A stretch of DNA of 64,000 nt from Promicromonospora sp. Populi (GCF_041081105.1 NZ_CP163528.1:1-64000), one strand, 5' to 3'; positions 1 through 7,239 are shown, counted from the first letter of the stretch. A program made the numbers and translations. The notes: generated from the sequence alone by a model not told the origin.

Positions 1-307
1 CCGCCCAAGGGGATTCTAGAGACCGTGAGATAGGAAATTTTCCGCTAACGAAATCGAAGACCGCTCGTAGCCTCTGCTGCCCGTCAATGATCTCCCGACG
101 GCCGGTCCTAACCGCTTGACCGAGAAGCCTGATGTGTACCGGTGGCACGGGATATCCGCGCAGGAGCGAGTCGATAAAGTAGGAGCGAGCGGCCGGACTC
201 CACACTGGTCGCCTTTGGAATTTAGGGCTAAGTTCCAACTCTCCTTGCTCGTACCACGCCAGGAGATCGAAGCTCGTGTAGTTCGTCAAAGCATGCTTCG
301 CGGCCAT
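1..307 (-). CDS. DUF262 domain protein, N-terminal part (runs off the left edge)
   Basis: Reading leftward from an ATG at 307 gives 102 codons with no stop before position 1. The peptide carries the DUF262 (GmrSD N-terminal, ParB-like nuclease) signatures: LSPKFQRRPVW, then SYFIDSLLRGYPVPPV, then the diagnostic IIDGQQRLRA followed by FDFVSGKF. DUF262 proteins are NTP-dependent, often DNA-targeting proteins found as GmrS of type IV restriction and in phage-defence islands. The C-terminal partner domain is outside the window, so the subtype (GmrSD, SspE-like or stand-alone) cannot be decided. No clear ribosome-binding site precedes the ATG. It lies in a remnant-rich segment, consistent with accessory DNA. 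Confidence 0.8.
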   Translation of the reverse strand, partial: MAAKHALTNYTSFDLLAWYEQGELELSPKFQRRPVWSPAARSYFIDSLLRGYPVPPVHIRLLGQAVRTGRREIIDGQQRLRAVFDFVSGKFPISRSLESPWA

Positions 308-649
308 GAGGTGCACACTAGCCCTGCATGCCATCTGGAGAAACCGTGGGTTCCGAATATCGCCCGGTCGGTTGGTTTTCAGATGCACCGGAAGGGTTGC
401 TGCAAACGACAGCCGCGATCGCGGCGGCAGGCCACCCAGAGTGGGCCGCGCCGCCATCGCTCGAGGCGCGTTCACGCGAGGCTGGCGACAACGAGGGAGA
501 TCGCACGCCTGGTCACGAGTGCAACCTACGGAGTGCCGCCGCCACCGTTGGCGAGCGGCGCACCATCTCAGCAGGCATGACAGCAGCGGCCCCACTCTGC
601 AGGGTCGGACCGCCGCGATCTCGTGGAACTTCCTCGTTCAAGGGCTTGC
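308..649. other. No supported gene
   Basis: Short open frames exist on both strands here (for example 328-672 on the plus strand), but none has a recognisable domain, a good ribosome-binding site or a persuasive composition. The stretch separates the DUF262 gene from a broken HAD hydrolase and may be degraded coding DNA. Confidence 0.5.
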
Positions 650-1327
650 TCAGGCCAGGTGGTCACCGATGATGAGCCTGCCGATGCCGTCAACGACTGC
701 GTCTGCGTCCGCCTCGCGTAGTTCCACCCCGCGCTGTCGTGTCTTGGCATATCCGATGGATCGGAGGCCTGTGGCTTTCGCTATCTCGATGTCGGACACG
801 GCGTCCCCGATGAGGACGGAGCTTCCTGGAGCGCTTCCCGTGATTTCGAGTGCGCGCTCAACGGCGTGTGGGTGGGGCTTCATGCGGTCTGGCCGCATAA
901 AGGGGCAACCAATGACATCACGCACGTTCGGGTGCGGTGGTGGCGGTCGAGGTAGATGCGGATCGCGAATGCCTCGTTGTTGCTGATGATGACCACCGGA
1001 ATTCCAGTGGCGTGGAGATCAGAGAGGCGCGTGTGCGCCCGCGGTCGGCACGCAGGTCTTGGCTGAGTCCATCTCTGCGAGGGCGCAAGCGTCACTGACG
1101 TCGCGGAGAGCGTCCGGTGCATACGTTCCAGCCCAGCGGATGACGGCGAGGTGGTCCGAGGTCGTGGCGATTTCACCAGGCAGTGTGATGTCGTTCTGCT
1201 CAAGCGCCCGCCTGGCAGAGTCGGCCGCGTGCATGTTGGCCGGCGCGGGCACCAGGGGAGTGATTGCGCCGTCAAAGTCGAGGAGGACCGCGGCTGATTC
1301 CTTGAGGAGCTGTGCGGCATCAGTCAC
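650..1327 (-). pseudogene. HAD-family hydrolase, broken by two frameshifts
   Basis: Three consecutive minus-strand frames together give one HAD phosphatase. From a GTG at 1327 the first frame reads VTDAAQLLKESAAVLLDFDG, containing the nucleophile motif DFDGAIT. Near 1020 the homology moves to another frame with motif II (IPVVIISNNEAFAIRIYL). Near 925-940 it moves to a third with the conserved lysine region (RMKPHP) and motif IV (VLIGDAVSDIEIAKATG), ending at 650. HAD proteins hydrolyse small phosphomonoesters; the substrate is unknown. Two shifts in about 680 bp make a functional product unlikely unless they are sequencing errors. The GTG start is the first in-frame start before the nucleophile motif. 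Confidence 0.75.
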
Positions 1328-1345
1328 GGAGTCACCTCGGTTGCG

Positions 1346-1615
1346 GTGCTCTCGGTGCGCAGCGGGTTGCGCGAGGTGACGGCGGTCGACAGGCGGTGGC
1401 GTAAGTTCCGCGAGCGGCACACGGAATGGTCCTGGATCATCCTGCACCCGTTCCGCAAGAGCGTAGGGACCGCTGTGGAGAGCGGCGCGGACATCGAAGC
1501 GGCGGCCGCCCAGCTCGGACATTCACGGTCAGCGGTAACCGCAAAGCACTACGTTGCGACGCCGGACTTGGGTCCGGATCACCGCGCAATCCTGGAGCGG
1601 TTCGGCGAGGGATAG
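1346..1615 (+). pseudogene. Tyrosine recombinase (phage-type integrase), C-terminal remnant
   Basis: The last 60-odd residues match the catalytic core of a tyrosine recombinase: HPFRKSVGTAVE holds the H-x-x-R box, AAAQLGHSRSAVT the LGH box, and AKHYVA the nucleophilic tyrosine. A full integrase has 350-450 residues, and the core-binding domain and first catalytic arginine are missing, so this is a truncated relic. The putative start at 1346 is only the first in-frame start. It ends just before a hairpin at 1643-1674 and lies 1.3 kb from a tRNA 3' remnant, so it plausibly belongs to an old integrative element. Confidence 0.75.
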
Positions 1616-1642
1616 CGCTGGGTTCCTCCGGATCGGAAGACT

Positions 1643-1674
1643 CGAGGCCCGGAATCTGCGGATTCCGGGCCTCG
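1643..1674. terminator. Inverted repeat downstream of the integrase relic
   Basis: Arms CGAGGCCCGGAATC and GATTCCGGGCCTCG pair perfectly over 14 bp around a 4-nt loop TGCG. It sits between the plus-strand integrase relic and the convergent gene ending at 1728, so it could terminate both. There is no long T tract. A near copy occurs at 2868-2898. Confidence 0.65.
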
Positions 1675-1727
1675 CTGTTCCTCCGCCGGTGACCGGCAAC
1701 AACACCCCGCGAGTTCAGAAGTACGCC

Positions 1728-2690
1728 CTAGATGTCGTCCAACCTCTCGTTGCGAGACTTGGACAGGAAGTAGATGCGCTCTCTGGGGCGCGCCCCGCCG
1801 CCCATCGCCGCGATGCCACCATCGCCGCGGTGCACTTCCTCGATGATGCGCCAAACACCGTCCAACTTGGGCACGGGTTCGACCGGCGTGCCGCCGAGCA
1901 TGATCGTCCATGTGTCGTTGGCAGAAGTGTCTCCCTGTCCGAGGTAGACGATCGTGGCTACATGCTCGGCTCCAGGGTCGCCGTCGATGCGAGCATGGTA
2001 GATCTCGGCCCACTCCCCGAGCGATCGGTTCGCTTCGACCTGGCCGAACACGCTCTGTCCAGGCGGGATCTCGGTGGGACGATTGCCCAGTGTCAGCGAA
2101 TTCGAATCGAGGAATCCGCCTGGCATGATGGCAACGTGCTGCTGGCTGTCGTTGCGGATCGTCACGGGCATCCGAACAGCTATTCTCCGGTCGGCGTCAC
2201 GCGGCATGTGCAGCACGGGACTGGCGGTGCCAACCGGCAGCGGGTTCGCGTCACCCCCAACGATTGAGGGCTCCACGGGCGGCCACAGAGGTTCAGACGT
2301 CAGTACTGTGATGGTCGGCATGGTCGCGTCGATCCGTGCCTCCTCCAGCCTTAGCGTAGCCCGACGCGCCTCGGACCGCTGGTGCGCTGCCTCGTCTCTT
2401 GCGTCCTGGGCCTCCTGTTGGGCGAGCGCGAGGGCGGCGTGAGCGACCGTCACCTGATCATCGGCCGCCTTCGCCTGCTCTTTGGTCCAGTGCGCGGCGC
2501 GCCACGCGAAAAGACCAGCCGCGACAGCCGCGAGGAAGGTCAGCGCACCGCTTACAGCGTTGATCCAGTCCGTCACTGTCGGGTTAAGGGCCTCCGCTGT
2601 CGCCTCGGTCTGCAGCGACGTAGCAGACACCTCGCGCACAGCCAAGGTCACCGCGGCGCCGAAGGCATCGATCCAGTCCGGGGTCAACAT
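1728..2690 (-). CDS. Membrane-anchored protein of unknown function with coiled coil
   Basis: A 320-residue protein with one likely membrane segment at about residues 41-65 (ISGALTFLAAVAAGLFAW-like hydrophobic run), then an Ala/Gln/Glu/Arg-rich helix (about 70-120) with coiled-coil character, then a predicted soluble beta-rich domain to the C-terminus. No catalytic motif is recognised. Proteins of this layout (one TM, coiled coil, soluble domain) are common in actinobacterial integrative elements. The ATG at 2690 lacks a strong ribosome-binding site, so the start is uncertain; a later start would still precede the TM segment. It lies between the integrase relic and the tRNA remnant, and is probably carried by the same element. 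Confidence 0.6.
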   Translation of the reverse strand: MLTPDWIDAFGAAVTLAVREVSATSLQTEATAEALNPTVTDWINAVSGALTFLAAVAAGLFAWRAAHWTKEQAKAADDQVTVAHAALALAQQEAQDARDEAAHQRSEARRATLRLEEARIDATMPTITVLTSEPLWPPVEPSIVGGDANPLPVGTASPVLHMPRDADRRIAVRMPVTIRNDSQQHVAIMPGGFLDSNSLTLGNRPTEIPPGQSVFGQVEANRSLGEWAEIYHARIDGDPGAEHVATIVYLGQGDTSANDTWTIMLGGTPVEPVPKLDGVWRIIEEVHRGDGGIAAMGGGARPRERIYFLSKSRNERLDDI

Positions 2691-2867
2691 GGTCAGAAAC
2701 TACCGTCCGCGGCTCGGTCTCGCTTGCCGGTAATGGTCGTTGTGGCCGGAGCATGGTGTTTCGAGCGCTCGTGTCCCCTCTGGGATGGAGTGTGCGGCGG
2801 AGGCGGTCACCATAGTGGTAGATAGCGCTGGGTTTCTGCTGGGTCGGCACCGTGTAACGGAAAGAGA

Positions 2868-2898
2868 GAGGCCTGGAATCGGCGGGATTCCTGGCCTC
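2868..2898. terminator. Inverted repeat, near copy of the one at 1643
   Basis: Arms GAGGCCTGGAATC and GATTCCTGGCCTC pair except for one central mismatch around a 5-nt loop. It is preceded at 2821-2834 by GATAGCGCTGGGTT, which also occurs at 1611-1624 upstream of the first hairpin. The whole block (14-mer plus hairpin) is therefore duplicated. It immediately precedes the tRNA remnant. Confidence 0.6.
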
Positions 2899-2899
2899 C

Positions 2900-2945
2900 G
2901 GTGCCCCGTACAGAACTTGAACCTGTGACCGAGTCGATTAAAAAG
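2900..2945 (-). other. 3' half of a tRNA gene, probably tRNA-Lys: attachment-site remnant
   Basis: On the minus strand the T arm ACAGG-TTCAAGT-TCTGT (926 to 910) is canonical, with one G-T pair. It is followed by a 7-nt acceptor strand ACGGGGC, discriminator A and CC at 900-901. Upstream it reads TTTTTAATC, as in the anticodon loop and 3' stem of tRNA-Lys(TTT), but no D arm, 5' acceptor or 5' anticodon stem precedes it. Homology from the anticodon loop to the 3' end is typical of the attachment core left by tyrosine integrases in tRNA genes. The amino-acid identity is an inference. Confidence 0.65.
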
Positions 2946-3002
2946 GCCCGGCTCGACGAGCGAGCGGCGTTCTTGCAATTCGCGTGCGGTGGTGGTGGTC
3001 AT
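2946..3002 (-). pseudogene. Start of a gene truncated at the tRNA remnant
   Basis: An ATG at 3002 is preceded by an excellent ribosome-binding site (GAGGAGG, 6-7 nt upstream) and opens MTTTTARELQERRSLVEPG, then runs straight into the tRNA 3' half. The frame continues to 2700 without recognisable content. The strong translation start with a short sensible N-terminus suggests a real gene whose 3' part was replaced by integration. The gene's identity is unknown. Confidence 0.4.
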
Positions 3003-3039
3003 GTGCTTCCTCCTCGTTGTACGGGGTGGTGCTAGACAT

Positions 3040-3105
3040 GCCCGCCAGGGGCGGGCTTGCGGCTGGGTAGTGCTACGGGGGTCTGGGGCTCCACCCAGCC
3101 GCAAG
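3040..3105 (-). terminator. Double hairpin downstream of the HAD operon
   Basis: Two inverted repeats follow the HAD hydrolase stop at 3121. A 13-bp stem has arms CTTGCGGCTGGGT (3056-3068) and ACCCAGCCGCAAG (3093-3105). A 7-bp GC stem has arms GCCCGCC (3040-3046) and GGCGGGC (3050-3056). They share one base, so they are probably alternative folds. Together they look like the transcription terminator of the leftward HAD operon. Confidence 0.6.
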
Positions 3106-3120
3106 ATCAGTGCGGACTGG

Positions 3121-4242
3121 CTACAGGCCGCTCAGGGGTAGTTCGAATCCAGCTGGGCCGTGTCCGGTGACGCTGCGCCATTGCGCGCGGCGGCGGCCCT
3201 CGTCGCCGCGTGGGTAGGGCAGGCCTGCCTCTAGTGCGGCGGTCTCGATCGCGCGCATCGTGATGCCCACGCCGGACGGGATCGGTGCGTGCCTGACCCA
3301 GCGGCCGTCCTGGAGGGTCCACGCTTCACATCGGGCCAGGTCCGGTCCGACGCCGTGCCATACCCGCAGCACGACCGGTCCGGGAGCGGTCCGCTCGGCG
3401 GTGGCGATCTGCGCGGCCAGCGGGGAGAGTGAACCGTCCACAGTAGGTACAAGTGAGGCCAGGACAGGCAGGGCACCGGCCTGATTGATGGTGCCGGTGG
3501 TTTCGTCGGCGGCGCTGCGCACGATCGCTGGCGCGTGTCCCATCGCGACCGAGCGTTCTGCCCAGGTCAGCATGTCGAGGTCGTTGACGCCGTCGCCGAC
3601 TGCCACCGTTCGATCCGCAGGGATGCCCAGGTGGGTTCGGACGACGTCGAGCGCTGCGGCCTTGTTAACGCCCGCTGCGGTGATGTCGAGCCAGTCCGCC
3701 CGTTGCGGGGCCACTGTGACCCCCGTGGCGCGCAGGGCGTCGGTATAGCGGCGGAGATCAGGGGCGCTGAGCGCGATTCGGGTCGCGGACTCTGCCATCA
3801 GATCGGCCAGCAGAACAGTCTTCTGCTGCCCGTTGAGTTCACCTGATTCGAATGGGCTGCTGGTGCGCCAGCCCCACCCGATCTCCTCGAGCGCCACTCG
3901 CACGCTCGGCGCCACGTCCAAGGCGCGCCGGATGACTGGCGCGGGATCGAACATTCGGGCCTCGACGATGTCGTAGCCAGACGGCGCGGACGGGTTCAGG
4001 TGAACGGTCAGAGCACCGTTGGAGCACACCGCCCACCCGGTGGAGAGACCCAGCCGGGTAGCGATCGGCAGCAACCCCGCCAAGGATCTGCCCGTGGCGA
4101 GCACAATCTCGTGGCCGGCCGCACGAACCAGGTCCAGCGTCTCGACCGTCCCGGATGGAATCCGCCGATCGCTGTCTATCAGCGTGCCGTCGATATCCAG
4201 GGCAACGAGCACCCGAGCGGATGTGGCGGTCACGGCACTCAT
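3121..4242 (-). CDS. HAD-superfamily (Cof-type, IIB) hydrolase
   Basis: A 373-residue HAD phosphatase. Motif I DIDGT is at residues 16-20 (nucleophile Asp16, acid/base Asp18); motif II lies around LATGRSLAG; the conserved lysine is near NKAAALDVV; motif IV is GDGVNDLDML. A C2-type cap lies between motifs II and III, as in Cof/YbjI enzymes that dephosphorylate sugar phosphates and pyridoxal phosphate. It is about 100 residues longer than a typical Cof enzyme, with an unrecognised C-terminal extension containing a VLRVWHGVGPDLARCEAWTL segment. It overlaps the upstream small gene by 4 bp (ATGA), so the two are translationally coupled. The substrate is unknown. A divergent GntR/UTRA pair may control it. 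Confidence 0.85.
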   Translation of the reverse strand: MSAVTATSARVLVALDIDGTLIDSDRRIPSGTVETLDLVRAAGHEIVLATGRSLAGLLPIATRLGLSTGWAVCSNGALTVHLNPSAPSGYDIVEARMFDPAPVIRRALDVAPSVRVALEEIGWGWRTSSPFESGELNGQQKTVLLADLMAESATRIALSAPDLRRYTDALRATGVTVAPQRADWLDITAAGVNKAAALDVVRTHLGIPADRTVAVGDGVNDLDMLTWAERSVAMGHAPAIVRSAADETTGTINQAGALPVLASLVPTVDGSLSPLAAQIATAERTAPGPVVLRVWHGVGPDLARCEAWTLQDGRWVRHAPIPSGVGITMRAIETAALEAGLPYPRGDEGRRRAQWRSVTGHGPAGFELPLSGL

Positions 4243-4550
4243 GGGGCCACGACCTGCCGCAGCGCTGAACGCACCTGGACCTCCAGACCGTCGCGCTCAC
4301 CAGTCCACAGTGTGTGACCGGGAACGAACATGCGGTGGTCCAACGGGGACTCGCACCCCAGGGCTCGCGCGATCTGCTCTCCGCGGTCGATGTCCGTGGG
4401 CTGTAGGCAGATCCGGCCACGGGTGAGCGTCACGATCTCGATCTGGTCCGGACCCACAGTCCGCAGAGCGTCCGTGGCGGCGGCCATGGCGAAGATGAGT
4501 TGATCCATGGCAGTGAGCACCCCGTCATCGGGGCTCGGTCGAACTCTCAT
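4239..4550 (-). CDS. Small protein of unknown function, coupled to the HAD gene
   Basis: A 103-residue protein starting at ATG 4550 with the ribosome-binding site GAGGAG about 6 nt upstream. An upstream in-frame ATG at 4640 lacks such a site and would add a low-complexity Arg-rich leader. The sequence (MRVRPSPDDG..., with FAMAAATDAL and QPTDIDRGEQIARALG) matches no family I recognise, and there is no signal peptide or TM segment. Its stop overlaps the start of the HAD hydrolase, so they form an operon. It may act as a partner or regulator of the hydrolase, which is an inference from coupling only. Confidence 0.65.
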   Translation of the reverse strand: MRVRPSPDDGVLTAMDQLIFAMAAATDALRTVGPDQIEIVTLTRGRICLQPTDIDRGEQIARALGCESPLDHRMFVPGHTLWTGERDGLEVQVRSALRQVVAP

Positions 4551-4642
4551 CGCGTTCTCCTCTGTCCGATACAGGGGCGACGGGTCGCGCGCCCTCGGCT
4601 CCCTGGCTCGGCAGTCGATTCCGCGCCGAGCAACTTCCAAAA

Positions 4643-4664
4643 CCTTACTGCGTTTTCAGTAAGG
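4643..4664. promoter_or_regulatory. Dyad operator candidate between divergent HAD and GntR/UTRA operons
   Basis: CCTTACTG (4643-4650) and CAGTAAGG (4657-4664) are perfect inverted half-sites separated by 6 bp (CGTTTT). The site lies about 90 bp upstream of the leftward small gene and about 125 bp upstream of the rightward UTRA gene. GntR-family regulators bind short dyads of this kind, so the GntR protein encoded at 5351 is the obvious candidate ligand. It is AT-richer than its surroundings. Confidence 0.55.
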
Positions 4665-4789
4665 TGCCAAGGAATGGGTCCGGAACTAGAGGCAGAGGCG
4701 CTACGTGCTTGCGACGTAGAGTGAGTGCGCGCGTCGGCTCTTTGCGCAGGCCGGAGCAGGTGTGAAACGGAGCAGAGGAGCGATCGAGG

Positions 4790-5323
4790 ATGAGCAGCGA
4801 CGGGCAGTGGACAAGCGTGTCTCTGCCGTACGTGACCGGCGAGCCCGGGGATGCCTGGGCTGCAGAGGCCAAGGCCCATGGCGGCAAGGGCACGCAGCGG
4901 CTGGTGGCCGTGGACACGCGGCCCGCTCCCGAGTTCGTCGCCCGCGCTTTGGGGCTTCAGCCCGGTGAGGAGGTAGTGCTGCGCTCCCGTGTGATGCTCC
5001 TGGACGACCGCCCGGTGGAGCTCGTTGACTCGTACTACCCGGCCTCGATCGCCCGAGACACTCGCCTTGCGGAGACGAGCAAGATCCCCGGCGGCGCCGT
5101 TGCCCACCTGGTAACTCTGGGCCACCCGCCTCGACGCGTCGTCGAGGACGTCACCGCACGCATCGCAACCCCAGCGGAAGCCGAGGAGTTCGGACTGGAC
5201 CTTCCGGCCGCGATAGTCGAGCTCTCCCGAGTGATCCTTTCCGACAACGACCAACCCGTGGAGGCCAGCGTGATGCTCTCACCGGCCGACGCCCGCAGAC
5301 TGCGCTACGAGATCACCCCGTGA
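4790..5323 (+). CDS. Stand-alone UTRA effector-binding domain protein
   Basis: A 177-residue protein consisting of a UTRA domain (the small-molecule-binding domain of HutC/GntR regulators) with no HTH. Diagnostic segments are ARALGLQPGEEVVLRSRVML, DSYYPASIA and VIVELSRVILSDNDQPVEASV-like motifs near the C-terminus. The next gene encodes a full GntR-UTRA protein whose C-terminal domain is clearly paralogous (shared SYYPAS, GLPPR/GHPPR and DxPVEASV), so the pair arose by duplication. It could hetero-dimerise with the regulator and modulate its ligand response, which is an inference. The start is ATG with a GAGGATGAGC context. It ends 27 bp before the next start. Confidence 0.75.
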   Translation: MSSDGQWTSVSLPYVTGEPGDAWAAEAKAHGGKGTQRLVAVDTRPAPEFVARALGLQPGEEVVLRSRVMLLDDRPVELVDSYYPASIARDTRLAETSKIPGGAVAHLVTLGHPPRRVVEDVTARIATPAEAEEFGLDLPAAIVELSRVILSDNDQPVEASVMLSPADARRLRYEITP

Positions 5324-5350
5324 CCCACCGGACATGTGCGGGAGCAGGAC

Positions 5351-6073
5351 ATGCCCCGCGGAACTGATCAGCGGCCTCGCCACGAGCAGGTCGCCGCCGA
5401 GCTGCGCGAGCAGATCCTCAGCGGCGATCTGGCACCCGGGGCTCAGCTTCCGTCGACCGCCCAGCTCATGGCGCGGTTCGACGCGGCGAACGCCACCATC
5501 CAGCGCGCGCTGAAGTCCCTGAAGGACGAAGGGTTCCTCAACAGCCGCGTCGGCAAGGGCGTCTACGTCCGCAACCAGCCGCCACTGGTCATTGACACCG
5601 GCGCCTACCTCCCACCGGACGGCTCGTTCTCCTACGAGCTGCTCGACGTCGAGACCGTCGACCCGCCCGCCGACGTCGCCATCGCCCTGGGACTCGCTGA
5701 CGGAGAACAGACGGTGCGGCGCCGCAGGATCCTGCTCCACGATGGGCAGCCGCTTGAACTCTCCGCCTCGTACTACCCGGCAAGCCTCGCCGAGGGCACA
5801 CCGCTGTCCGCGCCGGGCAAGATCGTGGGCGGAGCGCCCAAGGTCTTCACGGGCCTTGGTCTGCCTCCCCGTGCCTTCGTCGATCGCGTCTCAGCAAGGC
5901 CTCCAACACGAGAAGAGGTCGAGATGCTCGACCTACCCGTACGCGCCCCGGTGATCCGCCAGCTCCGAGTCGTGCTCTCCGACGATGACCGGCCAGTCGA
6001 GGCATCGGTACTCGTCAAGGGAGCGCACCTGTACGAGCTCCAGTTCAGGCGCCTCATACCAGACTCGGACTGA
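5351..6073 (+). CDS. GntR family (HutC/UTRA-type) transcriptional regulator
   Basis: A 240-residue regulator. The N-terminal winged helix (about residues 8-70) has the GntR hallmark QVAAELREQILSGDLAPGAQ, LPSTAQLMARF and NATIQRALKSLKDEGFL. The C-terminal UTRA domain (about 85-235) has DVETVDPP, RRRRILLHDGQPLELSASYY and the terminal VLSDDDRPVEASVLV. The ATG at 5351 is preferred over a GTG 15 nt upstream because GGAGCAGG lies just before it. It probably represses its own operon and the divergent HAD operon through the dyad at 4643, responding to a sugar-like ligand. Ligand and targets are inferred. Confidence 0.85.
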   Translation: MPRGTDQRPRHEQVAAELREQILSGDLAPGAQLPSTAQLMARFDAANATIQRALKSLKDEGFLNSRVGKGVYVRNQPPLVIDTGAYLPPDGSFSYELLDVETVDPPADVAIALGLADGEQTVRRRRILLHDGQPLELSASYYPASLAEGTPLSAPGKIVGGAPKVFTGLGLPPRAFVDRVSARPPTREEVEMLDLPVRAPVIRQLRVVLSDDDRPVEASVLVKGAHLYELQFRRLIPDSD

Positions 6074-6121
6074 ATCCCGTGACCAAGGCATGCAGGTGGC
6101 CCGGGTCGAGCACGCGCATGA

Positions 6122-6463
6122 TCACTCCTGCTGTGTCTCGTTCTGCACCCACTCCAGGTACTTCTGGTGTCCGCCGATCACGGGCGTCACCAGGACCTCC
6201 GGGACATCGTAGGAGTGCTCACGCACGATGTACTCGGTGAGCCGGTCCGCGAGGGCAGCGGTCGTCTTGAACGTGACGCGCCATTCCTTGTCCTTCTGCA
6301 CCGCGCCGTCCCAGCGATACACGCTCGTGACCGGGCCCTCGGCCTGCGCGCACGCCGCGAGGCGAGCTTCGACAGCCGACGAGGCGAGAGACTCAGCCTC
6401 CTCCACAGCATCAAACGTCGTCGCAACCTGCACGAACGGCACGTCGCCCGGAATGTTCGCCAT
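6122..6463 (-). CDS. cutA: CutA1-family divalent-cation tolerance protein
   Basis: A 113-residue protein of the CutA1 family, a small ferredoxin-fold trimer. The family signatures are VQVATTFDAVEEAESLA, ARLAACAQ, VTSVYRWDGAVQKDKEW, VTFKTTAALADRLTEYI and the C-terminal HSYDVPEVLVTPVIGGHQKYLEWV. Length and motif order are normal. E. coli CutA was linked to copper tolerance, though the general function is unsettled. The ATG at 6463 gives the usual N-terminus; a TTG at 6490 would add nine residues. It is convergent with the GntR gene and looks like a core gene inside accessory DNA. Confidence 0.9.
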   Translation of the reverse strand: MANIPGDVPFVQVATTFDAVEEAESLASSAVEARLAACAQAEGPVTSVYRWDGAVQKDKEWRVTFKTTAALADRLTEYIVREHSYDVPEVLVTPVIGGHQKYLEWVQNETQQE

Positions 6464-6577
6464 GGCAGCGAGCGTACCGGCGTCGGGCAAGCGTGGGATC
6501 GAGGCGCGGGTGCCCGCTATTGTCGCCCGGGTACTGGCGCGGTGTCAGACTCGCGCTGGCGACACGGCGAGGGGACG

Positions 6578-6691
6578 GTGGGTGCGATCGAACTGCTTCT
6601 GGACCGCACGTCGGAGGCTCGGCGTCTGGGTCGGGGCGTTCGTGAGTTCGGGCAGGTCCCGGCCGAGGATCGCTCCTGGGCTGGCGTGTGA
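6578..6691 (+). CDS. Possible small ORF coupled to the DUF6000 gene
   Basis: A GTG at 6578, preceded by GAGGGGAC, opens a 37-codon frame (VGAIELLLDRTSEARRLGRG...). Its TGA overlaps the GTG of the next gene (GTGA at 6688-6691), the usual arrangement for translational coupling. There is no recognised domain. It may be a genuine leader or mini-protein, or a fortuitous overlap; a slightly longer GTG start at 6542 is possible. Confidence 0.3.
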   Translation: MGAIELLLDRTSEARRLGRGVREFGQVPAEDRSWAGV

Positions 6692-7221
6692 AGCGCGGGC
6701 CAGGGCGGATCGACAGGCGGTTCGTCGTTCCGTTCTATCTGAGGATGAGCGGTGCCAGCGCGCTTGCCTATCTGCCCGACGTCGAACGGGGCCTTGTGCG
6801 CGCGAGCGGCAAGATCACTGCGACGGAGGTGCGGTGGCTGCTGGACACAGGGGACTGGCGGCGGATGGCTATGGGTGCGTGGTTCGCCCTGGCAGTCCCA
6901 GCGGAGGAGGTCCGCGAAACCGTCGTCGCCGGCATGGCCGAATCACACCGCGATGACTCAGCGCTTCCACTTGCGGCCGTCAGCGCGATGCTCGCCGGGC
7001 CTGATGCACTGGGAGCGATGAAGGCCTACCTCGAGCGGATCATCGATCAGCCTCGTCGGGACCAATCGTTTGAGATCGTGGCTGCCGCGATCGCCCACTT
7101 GGGAGGCACACCACCTGTGGCTCCCGCAACGTGGGCTGTCGAGGCATTCGAAGAACTACTCGCCACCGCGCAGGATCTTCAGAAGACGTTCCGTGCCCGC
7201 CGAGCTCGAAGACGAATGTAA
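6688..7221 (+). CDS. DUF6000-like protein
   Basis: A 177-residue protein beginning with GTG. The sequence KRGPGRIDRRFVVPFYLRM, LLDTGDWRRMAMGAWFALAV and LGAMKAYLERIIDQPRRDQS resembles the DUF6000 family: short alpha-helical, HEAT-like proteins, mostly in actinobacteria, of unknown function. The C-terminus is Arg-rich (FRARRARRRM). No catalytic residues or membrane segments are evident. It lies at the edge of the repeat-rich non-coding tract. The family call is from memory of its pattern and has moderate certainty. Confidence 0.6.
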   Translation: MKRGPGRIDRRFVVPFYLRMSGASALAYLPDVERGLVRASGKITATEVRWLLDTGDWRRMAMGAWFALAVPAEEVRETVVAGMAESHRDDSALPLAAVSAMLAGPDALGAMKAYLERIIDQPRRDQSFEIVAAAIAHLGGTPPVAPATWAVEAFEELLATAQDLQKTFRARRARRRM

Positions 7222-7239
7222 CCGCCGGGGGGACCGCTG

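Noticed and set aside
2700..3104. A 134-codon minus-strand frame as an intact gene
   Set aside because: It reads through the tRNA remnant and a terminator hairpin; only the first 19 codons with the strong ribosome-binding site look genuine.
3135..3160. TTCGAATCC resembling a tRNA T loop near the HAD gene's end
   Set aside because: No pairing T stem or acceptor strand surrounds it; it is inside the HAD coding sequence.
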